From assembly GCA_029721435.1 (NCBI GenBank), contig CM056576.1, positions 66,979,876 through 67,043,875 of the forward strand: a stretch of 64,000 bases of DNA, written 5' to 3'. Source of the DNA: Gymnothorax reevesii (taxonomy: Eukaryota; Chordata; Actinopteri; Anguilliformes; Muraenidae). This document shows, piece after piece, positions 56,489 to 64,000 of the stretch (its first letter is position 1; every line of letters begins with the position of its first letter). A program made the translations under genes and the position numbers. The notes beneath the pieces are model-generated. The model did not search any database, was not told where the DNA came from, and saw nothing but the letters and a program-made list of their open reading frames with translations.

Positions 56489-56915
56489 CGATATGGAATG
56501 AAGCCGCCGAGTCTTTGACCAAGTCGTATCAAATAGACTTATTCCTGGACAATTTCAGGACTTAGTTTCGATACAAATAGATTTGTAACTGTATTCCTCC
56601 TTTGCGAATACCTGCCAATGTGGTCATCTGTCAAAGGACCTTTAATACTAAAATTTGGATGTATAAACCTGTAAATAAAAGAAGTGTTAAAAAAAAAAAT
56701 TCTGAGGCTGAAGCTACCTTTTGACAATTATTATTGTGCTAAGGTAAAATTGACAATGGTATACATGTAGGAGACAACAGTTGAACTACACGCAATAGTA
56801 TCAATTTAACCATCGTATAATCCACCATAGTCGAAATCAAAAACTCCCGATTTGGATCCTGGTGAAATATAAAGGAACAATTAAGACCATTTTAAAATGT
56901 CAGTGTTTGTTTGTA

Positions 56916-57225
56916 CAACCCCAATTCTGAAATAGGTGGGACAAAGTATAAATTGTGAATAAAATCAAAACGCAATGACTTTCAAATCACACCAGCCAGT
57001 AATTTTATTCATAACAGAACACCGATAACATAGCAAATGTTCAAACTGAATTTTTTAAATTTTATTCACAAAATGAGCTCATTTCAATTTGATGGCTGCT
57101 ACAGGTCTCCAAAAAGTTGGGACAGGGGCCTGTTAACCATGGTGTAGCATTCCCTCTTCTTTTAAACACAGAGTGGAGGTGTCTGGGCATTGAGGAGACA
57201 AGTTTCTTGAGTTTAGCCATTGCAA
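56916..57225 (-). mobile_element. Truncated Tc1-like element end
   Basis: The terminal repeat 'caaccccaattctgaaatag', preceded by TA (56914-56915), and ~300 following bases match the family at 4106, 28350 and 43584. Similarity stops at about 57225 and the rest of the element is absent. Confidence 0.88.
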
Positions 57226-57771
57226 GTCAATATTCATACAACAGAGTGAATCCAAACAGTTTACATATTAATGATATTGACTACCCGACTTGTCTTTTTA
57301 AAAGACCTTCTTGTTTTTTGATACTTCATTTTGGCGGGAATTCCCGGGAAATGCTCCACGTTCTGGCATAGGAAATATTGGTAGTGTAATAAGACAAATA
57401 TTCCCCACATTTTAAGACCAAATTCAGGTAGTGTGCAGGAGGGGGTCACAAGATTGCTTTTCCGGTAACATATTGATGCCATGCCCCATAGTCTATAAGA
57501 CCACCTGCTGCCATGGGGCAAACATTCAAGCTTGTCCTTTTGTTTTCTTGAACCTGAAGCAGTCTTGAATGAACGGCTGGCAAAAGTGCCAAACATCAGA
57601 GGGCATGTGAAATGTTTCTGGAAAAGCTTTACTGAGATGAGTATTTTTCAGTGACATGCTGAACGGAGCTAAGTAAAGGACTACAGAATCGTCTCCTTTT
57701 AACCAATTGCCCTACTCTTATCTTGTCCCTGTTTACTTTGCTCAGTTAGCAATCAAACGGTGGGTTTGTTT
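57226..57771. other. Intron 5 sequence before LTR element
   Basis: No gene or repeat structure recognised. Confidence 0.5.
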
Positions 57772-57775
57772 GTGT

Positions 57776-58272
57776 TGTAATGTGAATATAGGCCACTAGA
57801 TGGCAGTATTTACCTTTTTTTGTTAAGCTCAGACTGGAGTCATGTTTAGACATGTCCTGGACATGTCTGGGGCAAGTCTCAGAAAATTAAAAAAAAAGAG
57901 GTCTAAATGTGGGTGGGGTCTGCAAAAGAGTATATAAGGAAAAGAATTGAGACAGTAAAGTAGTAGGAGAAATTGCAAGAAGATGACCAGACCTGCCATT
58001 CTGTTCAAGACCTGTGACGTTTCTTTTGTGGATTTCTTTGACTGTGTTTGAGCATTTTCTTCATCCAGGACATCACCAAGCCACCCCACTAAAAAGGGAC
58101 TGTAATTATTTCTGTTTTTTCTTATTTATCAATCTTGGTCTTTAGTTGTAGGTTGTTATTAGTCTTTGTCTTTGTTAAAAATTAAATGTGTTTTAGTTGT
58201 TAAAACTGTGTTTTGTCATCCCTTGCTGTTGCTGTTGTGTTATAAATGTAATAACAAATTGGGGCCATAACA
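57776..58272 (+). repeat. 5' LTR, 497 bp
   Basis: It starts tgtaatgtg and ends ccataaca. A TATA box (tatataa) lies at 57931-57937, so transcription should start about 30 bases further on. I found no difference from the 3' LTR by eye. Confidence 0.96.
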
Positions 58273-58275
58273 AAT

Positions 58276-58293
58276 TGGGGGCTCGTCCGGGAT
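58276..58293 (+). promoter_or_regulatory. Primer binding site, tRNA-Pro type
   Basis: The 18 bases tgggggctcgtccgggat complement the 3' end of tRNA-Pro, the same primer site as in murine leukaemia-type retroviruses. It begins three bases after the LTR. Confidence 0.9.
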
Positions 58294-58385
58294 AGACCAT
58301 TGTGTGAGTAATTTATTGAAAATCTAACATTCCAAATTGTGAAATTGTTTTTGTGAATTTTCCTAGATATATATTGACAACAGCA

Positions 58386-61300
58386 ATGGATGATTTCTTG
58401 GCATCACCAACCGTAGGGGTTTTGAAGTCTTTTAAAAAGACAGAACTGCTAGAAATTTGCAGACAGTTGGAGCTGACAGAGGTAAAACCAGCCATGCGAA
58501 AAGCAAGACTGGCTAGAGAGATAGTTGAATATTACATTGATGAAAATGTGTTTGCACCAGGAGATCTGGAACAGTTTCCAGTGGAAAATCCAAATATAGA
58601 AATGGAACTTAAATTAAAAATGCTAGAGATTGAAAGGGAGGAAAGAGAAAAAGAAAGGGAGGAAAAAGAGAAAGAAAGGGAAGAAAGAGAAAAAGAAAGG
58701 GAGGAAAAAGAAAAACAAAGAGAATTTGAGAGGGAAGAAAAAGAAAAACAAAGGCAGTTTGAGTTAGAAAAATTAGCAAGAGAAGAAAAACAAAGAGAAT
58801 TTGAGTTAGAAAAATTTGCAAGACAGAGAGATTTTGAATTAGAGAAACTCGATAGAGAAGAAAGACTCCAAATGGAGCAACTAAAAATAAAAATTCAAAC
58901 TGAAAATAAATTTCGGGCTAGCCAGGAGGTAAAACTGGTGCCTCCATTTTCGGAAAAGGATGTTGACAACTATTTCCAGTGTTTTGAAAAGGTAGCAAAG
59001 AGTTGCCAGTGGCCAAAGGAACACTGGCCTCTGATGTTGCAAACTGTCCTCAAGGGTAAAGCTCAACAAGCCTATTCGGCTTTGTCTGCAGATGATTCCT
59101 CTGATTATGAGGTTGTCAAAAAGGTTATTTTGAGAGCTTATGAGTTGGTTCCAGAGGCTTACCGACAGAAATTCAGAGGTCTGAAGAAATCTGAAAATCA
59201 GACTTATGTTGAATTTGCTAATGAAAAGCAGGTTTGCTTTGAGCGCTGGTGTACTTCTATGGAGGTCAAGGATGATTTCAACTCACTAAAAGAGATGGTG
59301 TTAGTTGAAGAATTCAAGAACTGTGTTAAAGATGATGTTAAGACCTACCTTAATGAGAAGCAAGCACTGAATTTGCAATCAGCTGCCAAATTTGCAGATG
59401 AATATGTTCTCACACATAAGTCCAAATTTCAGTCTAGCAGTAATAATAGATGGTCCCAATTTCAGAAAAAGGGTTATGGTGATACCCAAGATTCCTCACC
59501 CAAAGACAAAGAAAAATCTGGTGATGGTGCTCAGAAATCCAGTAACAGGTCTGATCAAAGTGTGAAAGCTGACAGTGACAAAAGTGGTCTAGTTTGCAGT
59601 TATTGCAAGAAATCTGGTCATGTTACAACTAACTGTTGGTTCCTTAAAGCTAAGAAAGAAAAAGAAAAGGATACCAAACCAAATGCCTTTGTGAAAACAA
59701 GGTTAGAAACCCCTGTAGTAGATAACCAATCTGCTAAATTGCCTGCTTCTTGTGGGGCTAAAAAGCCTAATACAGCTGACTTTGTGAGGGAGGAATTTCT
59801 TCCATTTGTGTCAGAGGGATTTGTGGCTCTGAATGAGCATACTACTCCTGTCCCCATATATATCCTAAGGGATACCGGAGCTTCTCAGTCACTTTTGTTG
59901 ATGGACTCCTTGGAGTTACGTGATGAGACCGCTTCAGGGGATTTCATACTTGTACAAGGTATTGAAGGGAGGACTGTATCTGTACCCCTGCGCTCTATAT
60001 TCTTGAAGTCAGATTTAGTTACAGGACAGGTAAAGGTGGGACTTATGTCAAGTCTACCTATAAAGGGTGTTTCTCTGTTGCTAGGCAATGACCTGGCTGG
60101 GGGCAAAGTAGTTCCCCCTGTACATCTTACTTCACAGCCGAGCACTGAAAATGGGGATGAGGACCCATCTCTGTATCCTTCTTGCGCAGTGACTCGTGCT
60201 ATGGCCAAGAAGGCTAAAGAAGATGATGTTGTGGTGCCGTCCAGTACATTGAATAGTCAGGACTCAGGTGGTTCGCCTCATGACTCTGATTGGCCTACTA
60301 TGGTTTCTCCGTTTGAGGACTTATCAGATACTTTTATCAGTTCTCTATTCAGCCAGCCGGATGGGTCTGGTGATTCTGATGTGTCTGGAGACTTGTCTCT
60401 GTCCAGAAAGCGGTTGATTGAGGAGCAAACTAATGATCCTGAAATTGGTGTACTAAAGAGGAGAGCCCTTCCTGAAAAAGAAATAGATGCAGTTCCAGTT
60501 GGGTATTATCTCAAGGATGGTGTGTTGATGCGGAAGTGGCGCCCTCCTGATATCCCTGCCAATGCAGATTGGGCAGTGGTCAGGCAAATTGTTGTTCCGA
60601 AGGTCTATAGGAATGAGATCTTAACAATGGCTCATAGTTTACCTTTAGGAGGTCATCTTGGTGTTAACAAGACTGTTGATAAGATCATGAAACACTTCTT
60701 TTGGCCTGGGCTTCGGAAAGACGTTTCCAACTTTTGCAAAACCTGTCACACTTGTCAGGTAGTTGGAAAACACCAGTTAGACCCACCTGTAGCTCCATTG
60801 CAGCCTATCCCAGCATTTGGGGAGCCATTCTCTAGGGTCATTGTTGATTGCGTTGGTCCATTACCCAAGACTAGATCTGGAAATCAGTACTTGTTGACAA
60901 TCATGTGTGCATCTACCAGATTCCCCGAAGCCATACCTCTACGTAACATCAAGGCAACTGCAATCTCGAAGGCTTTGATAAAGTTCTTCACGTTGTTTGG
61001 CCTTCCCAGGGAAATTCAGTCAGACCAAGGTAGCAATTTCACTTCAGGATTGTTTCAGCAGGTTGTGTATGAACTAGGTGCAAAACAGATTCTTTCTAGT
61101 GCCTATCATCCAGAAAGTCAGGGTGCCTTAGAGCGGTTTCATTCCACTCTCAAGACAATGATGAGGACTTATTGTTATGACCATGAGAAAGACTGGGATG
61201 AAGGGGTTCATTTGCTGTTGTTTGCAGCTAGAGAAGCAGTGCAGGAGTCTACTGGATTCAGTCCATTTGAGCTAGTGTTTGGTCATGAAGTGAGAGGACC

Positions 61301-63200
61301 TTTGCTATTATTGAGTGAACAATGGCAAGAGGAAGAGCCGCAAATCAGTCTGTTAGACTATGTTAGCAAGTTCAAGGAAAGATTGTGTGCAGCTTGTGAC
61401 CTTGCCAAAGAGAACTTGAAATCAAGTCAGGGAAAAATGAAAACTTGGTATGATCATAAGGCTAGAAGCCGTGAGTTTAAACCAGGAGAAATGGTCCTTG
61501 TGTTGTTTCCCTTGCAGTCCAATCCATTGCAGGCTAGATTTCATGGTCCATATGAAATTCTGACAAAACTCAATGATCTCAATTACATTGTGAAGACTCC
61601 AGATAGGAGAAAACCAAAACAATTGTGTCATATTAACATGCTAAAGCCTTATCATGACAGAAATGCTAGGGTTGCAGCTGTCACTTCAGATTCTCCAATG
61701 GTCGAAACGTGTGAAGATGAGGGGGAGTTTCAAGATGATGAACCAAGAATTAAAGCTGAAGTTCTTTCATGTAAATTGTCAAACACTGAAGTGTTGCAAA
61801 ATCTTGATGTAAAACTCCAGCACTTAGAACCCTCACAGAGAGATCAGTTTGAAAGGTTGATCAAGAAATATGAGGATTTGTTTCCTGATGTTCCAAAGAG
61901 AGTTACTATAGCCTCTCATGATGTAGATGTTGGTGATGCCAAATCAATAAAACAGCATCCATACCGGATGAATCCTGAAAAGAGAAAGATTGCTGAGAAA
62001 GAGGTTGAGTACATGTTAAAACATGATATTATCAGACCCTCCAACTCCGATTGGAGTTCACCCTGTGTGCTAGTTCCAAAACCTGATGGAAGTACTAGAT
62101 TCTGTACAGATTATCGCAAAGTCAATGCTGTAACTAGAACTGATGTGTTTCCAATACCTAGGATTGATGATTGTATTGATAGTGTAGGGCAAGCAAAGTT
62201 TCTGACCAAGATTGATTTATTGAAGGGTTATTGGTGTGTGCCTTTAACTGAGAGGGCCAAGAGCATCTCTGCTTTTGCCACACCATCTGGATTGTACCAG
62301 TATGAAGTCCTACCCTTTGGCATGAAAAATGCCCCAGCCACGTTCCAAAGGATGATACAGTCTACAATCGCCGGATTGCCACACACGGGTGCGTACATCG
62401 ATGACCTGATCACATGGAGTGACTCCTGGGAAGAACATCTAAAAGATGTAGAGACGTTGTTCCAGCGCCTGACCCAGGCTAACCTGACTGTTAACCTAAG
62501 CAAGAGTGACTTTGGTTGTGCTACTGTCACCTATCTTGGCTACGTCATAGGCCAGGGTAAGGTGGCACCCATAAATGCTAAAGTCCAAGCCATCATGGAC
62601 TTTCCAGTTCCTGACAACAAAAAAGCTTTGCGCCGCTTCCTTGGAATGATCGGGTACTACCGCAAGTTCTGCAAGAACTTTGCTGAGATTGCTCTCAGTC
62701 TAACTAACCAACTGAAGAAAGGCGTAAAGTTCACCTGGGATGATGCATGCCAGAGAGCCTTCGATCACCTGAAGTCTCTGCTGTGTCACTTCCCCGTGCT
62801 CAAATCTCCTGACTTCAACAAACCGTTCTCCATCGCGGTCGATGCTAGCGACCAAGCTTGTGGATCTGTGCTCCTACAGAGAAGTGACTCTGATGACATT
62901 GAGCATCCCGTGGCATACTTCTCCAGGAAGTTCAATCGCCACCAAAGGAACTATTCCACAATAGAGAAGGAACTGTTGGCTCTGGTCCTTTCTTTACAAC
63001 ACTTTGAGGTTTATGTTTGTACAGGACAAAAGCCAATGATTGTGTACACTGACCACAATCCGTTAATGTTTTTGAGTAAGATGAAAAACAAGAATCGGAG
63101 ATTGTTGAATTGGAGTTTGATTTTACAGGAGTTTGACTTGGAAATTAAGCATGTGAAGGGTACAGACAATGTAATTGCTGATTGCTTATCCCGTGTTTGA
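58386..63200 (+). CDS. Gag-Pol polyprotein, integrase before RT
   Basis: The single open frame of 1604 residues has no stop or shift. The first in-frame ATG at 58386 is taken as the start; the frame is open a little upstream but without ATG. Order: SAP-like N-terminal helices (58400-58545); a Glu/Lys/Arg coiled coil (58610-58900); capsid (58920-59420); CCHC knuckle CSYCKKSGHVTTNC (59595-59636); protease DTGAS (59871-59885); integrase HHCC zinc region (60633-60760); integrase D-D35-E with residues at 60846, 61023 and 61131; RT with YIDD at 62394-62405; RNase H ending at the stop. All catalytic landmarks are intact. It would package, cleave, copy and integrate its own RNA. Gag and Pol in one frame implies processing rather than frameshifting. 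Confidence 0.96.
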   Translation: MDDFLASPTVGVLKSFKKTELLEICRQLELTEVKPAMRKARLAREIVEYYIDENVFAPGDLEQFPVENPNIEMELKLKMLEIEREEREKEREEKEKEREEREKEREEKEKQREFEREEKEKQRQFELEKLAREEKQREFELEKFARQRDFELEKLDREERLQMEQLKIKIQTENKFRASQEVKLVPPFSEKDVDNYFQCFEKVAKSCQWPKEHWPLMLQTVLKGKAQQAYSALSADDSSDYEVVKKVILRAYELVPEAYRQKFRGLKKSENQTYVEFANEKQVCFERWCTSMEVKDDFNSLKEMVLVEEFKNCVKDDVKTYLNEKQALNLQSAAKFADEYVLTHKSKFQSSSNNRWSQFQKKGYGDTQDSSPKDKEKSGDGAQKSSNRSDQSVKADSDKSGLVCSYCKKSGHVTTNCWFLKAKKEKEKDTKPNAFVKTRLETPVVDNQSAKLPASCGAKKPNTADFVREEFLPFVSEGFVALNEHTTPVPIYILRDTGASQSLLLMDSLELRDETASGDFILVQGIEGRTVSVPLRSIFLKSDLVTGQVKVGLMSSLPIKGVSLLLGNDLAGGKVVPPVHLTSQPSTENGDEDPSLYPSCAVTRAMAKKAKEDDVVVPSSTLNSQDSGGSPHDSDWPTMVSPFEDLSDTFISSLFSQPDGSGDSDVSGDLSLSRKRLIEEQTNDPEIGVLKRRALPEKEIDAVPVGYYLKDGVLMRKWRPPDIPANADWAVVRQIVVPKVYRNEILTMAHSLPLGGHLGVNKTVDKIMKHFFWPGLRKDVSNFCKTCHTCQVVGKHQLDPPVAPLQPIPAFGEPFSRVIVDCVGPLPKTRSGNQYLLTIMCASTRFPEAIPLRNIKATAISKALIKFFTLFGLPREIQSDQGSNFTSGLFQQVVYELGAKQILSSAYHPESQGALERFHSTLKTMMRTYCYDHEKDWDEGVHLLLFAAREAVQESTGFSPFELVFGHEVRGPLLLLSEQWQEEEPQISLLDYVSKFKERLCAACDLAKENLKSSQGKMKTWYDHKARSREFKPGEMVLVLFPLQSNPLQARFHGPYEILTKLNDLNYIVKTPDRRKPKQLCHINMLKPYHDRNARVAAVTSDSPMVETCEDEGEFQDDEPRIKAEVLSCKLSNTEVLQNLDVKLQHLEPSQRDQFERLIKKYEDLFPDVPKRVTIASHDVDVGDAKSIKQHPYRMNPEKRKIAEKEVEYMLKHDIIRPSNSDWSSPCVLVPKPDGSTRFCTDYRKVNAVTRTDVFPIPRIDDCIDSVGQAKFLTKIDLLKGYWCVPLTERAKSISAFATPSGLYQYEVLPFGMKNAPATFQRMIQSTIAGLPHTGAYIDDLITWSDSWEEHLKDVETLFQRLTQANLTVNLSKSDFGCATVTYLGYVIGQGKVAPINAKVQAIMDFPVPDNKKALRRFLGMIGYYRKFCKNFAEIALSLTNQLKKGVKFTWDDACQRAFDHLKSLLCHFPVLKSPDFNKPFSIAVDASDQACGSVLLQRSDSDDIEHPVAYFSRKFNRHQRNYSTIEKELLALVLSLQHFEVYVCTGQKPMIVYTDHNPLMFLSKMKNKNRRLLNWSLILQEFDLEIKHVKGTDNVIADCLSRV

Positions 63201-63324
63201 ATGTGTATATATATATCATGTGTTTGAATATTGTGTGATATGTATATATAGACAAGTGTTCACTTAACCATTTTGTATTGAAAAGAAAAATTTTGCCTTT
63301 ATTTGTCAAAATTTTTCCCTTTTG

Positions 63325-63333
63325 GAATGGAGG
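63325..63333 (+). promoter_or_regulatory. Polypurine tract
   Basis: The purine-rich 'ggaatggagg' segment immediately before the 3' LTR is the expected plus-strand primer. It is short and interrupted by one T. Confidence 0.7.
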
Positions 63334-63830
63334 TGTAATGTGAATATAGGCCACTAGATGGCAGTATTTACCTTTTTTTGTTAAGCTCAGACTGGAGTCA
63401 TGTTTAGACATGTCCTGGACATGTCTGGGGCAAGTCTCAGAAAATTAAAAAAAAAGAGGTCTAAATGTGGGTGGGGTCTGCAAAAGAGTATATAAGGAAA
63501 AGAATTGAGACAGTAAAGTAGTAGGAGAAATTGCAAGAAGATGACCAGACCTGCCATTCTGTTCAAGACCTGTGACGTTTCTTTTGTGGATTTCTTTGAC
63601 TGTGTTTGAGCATTTTCTTCATCCAGGACATCACCAAGCCACCCCACTAAAAAGGGACTGTAATTATTTCTGTTTTTTCTTATTTATCAATCTTGGTCTT
63701 TAGTTGTAGGTTGTTATTAGTCTTTGTCTTTGTTAAAAATTAAATGTGTTTTAGTTGTTAAAACTGTGTTTTGTCATCCCTTGCTGTTGCTGTTGTGTTA
63801 TAAATGTAATAACAAATTGGGGCCATAACA
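63334..63830 (+). repeat. 3' LTR, 497 bp
   Basis: Same length and, as far as read, same sequence as the 5' LTR. TATA box at 63489-63495. Confidence 0.96.
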
Positions 63831-63831
63831 G

Positions 63832-64000
63832 TGTAATGTGATTATAGGCCACTGGATGGCAGTATTTACCTTTTTTTGTTAAGCCCAGACTAGAGCTAGG
63901 TTTGGACATGTTCTGGGCATGTCTGAAACAAGTCCCAGAGAAAAGAAAAAAAGTCTAAAAGGTGGGAGGGGTTTGCAAAAGAGTATATAAGGAGGGAGAA
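63832..64000 (+). repeat. Older Gmr1-like LTR, cut by window end
   Basis: It begins tgtaatgtgattatagg and aligns with the first ~170 bases of the young LTRs with many substitutions and small indels. It keeps the 'gagtatataaggagg' TATA region. It is separated from the young 3' LTR by one base, because the young element inserted at its very start. Confidence 0.9.

Larger units (their letters stand above)
57776..63830 (+). mobile_element. Complete Gmr1-like Ty3/Gypsy retrotransposon
   Basis: A 6055-bp element: 5' LTR (57776-58272), tRNA-Pro primer site (58276-58293), one gag-pol ORF (58386-63200), polypurine tract (63325-63333) and 3' LTR (63334-63830). Flanking gtgt at 57772-57775 and 63831-63834 is the probable 4-bp target duplication. 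Integrase precedes reverse transcriptase, the order known for the Gmr1 clade and otherwise typical of Ty1/Copia, although the RT is Ty3/Gypsy-like. No chromodomain and no env are present. It lies in sense orientation in FDFT1 intron 5. Confidence 0.96.

Noticed and set aside
57829..58089. 86-residue minus-strand frame, repeated identically at 63387-63647
   Set aside because: It is antisense within the LTRs; identity only reflects identical LTRs, not a conserved gene.
1..64000. CRISPR array, operon or bacterial mobile element
   Set aside because: Tandem arrays found lack short regular repeats with unique spacers. Spliced exons, SINEs and LTR elements show this is vertebrate nuclear DNA.
53960..64000. 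Further FDFT1 exons inside intron 5
   Set aside because: None of the frames after 53959 shows the conserved sequence expected after FWPKE, so exon 6 must be beyond the window.

Overview
The window is vertebrate nuclear DNA, almost certainly from a teleost fish. It holds five exons of one recognisable host gene spread over 26 kb. The rest is a dense mixture of Tc1/mariner, hAT, Ty3/Gypsy, Penelope-like, LINE and SINE sequence of the kind usual in bony fishes. No species can be named from the sequence.

Host gene. Exons 1-5 of FDFT1 (squalene synthase) lie on the + strand at 27578-27676, 40684-40781, 41506-41689, 52562-52690 and 53768-53959. Every junction is GT/AG and phase-consistent. The joined exons encode the first 234 residues, and the DTVED, Tyr171 and DYLED active-site landmarks fall at the same numbers as in the human enzyme. 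Upstream are an SRE-like element, a CCAAT box and an 18-codon upstream ORF. The remaining exons lie beyond 64000, so intron 5 exceeds 10 kb.

1-27 kb (5' of the gene). This part is a stack of nested transposons: a foldback element (780-1438); a hAT element with an 8-bp target duplication (2307-3276); a Tc1-like element inside another (5411-7025 within 4106-7261); a minus-strand chromovirus split by a hAT element (about 9400-12710, hAT at 10979-12272); and a plus-strand chromovirus (15559-21339) that abuts the start codon of one Tc1 fossil, which in turn abuts a second Tc1 fossil carrying a solo LTR and a SINE (21340-24991). A decayed Penelope-like element follows (25244-26760), with a hammerhead-like core in its tail.

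Introns 1-4. Intron 1 holds more Tc1-like copies and a hAT with a fossil transposase end. Intron 3 holds a Tc1-like copy invaded by a SINE and a solo LTR, a TTAA-flanked piggyBac-like element, a LINE ORF1 esterase fragment, a near-perfect foldback and a 137-bp tandem array.

Intron 5. Its main content is a complete, apparently intact LTR retrotransposon (57776-63830). It has 497-bp LTRs with no difference found by eye, a tRNA-Pro primer binding site and one uninterrupted gag-pol ORF. The domain order is Gag, protease, integrase, reverse transcriptase, RNase H, with integrase ahead of RT; this is the arrangement of the Gmr1 clade of Ty3/Gypsy. It sits inside the first bases of an older LTR of the same family. 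This is the most notable object in the window. It matches a described clade, so the copy looks new but not the system.
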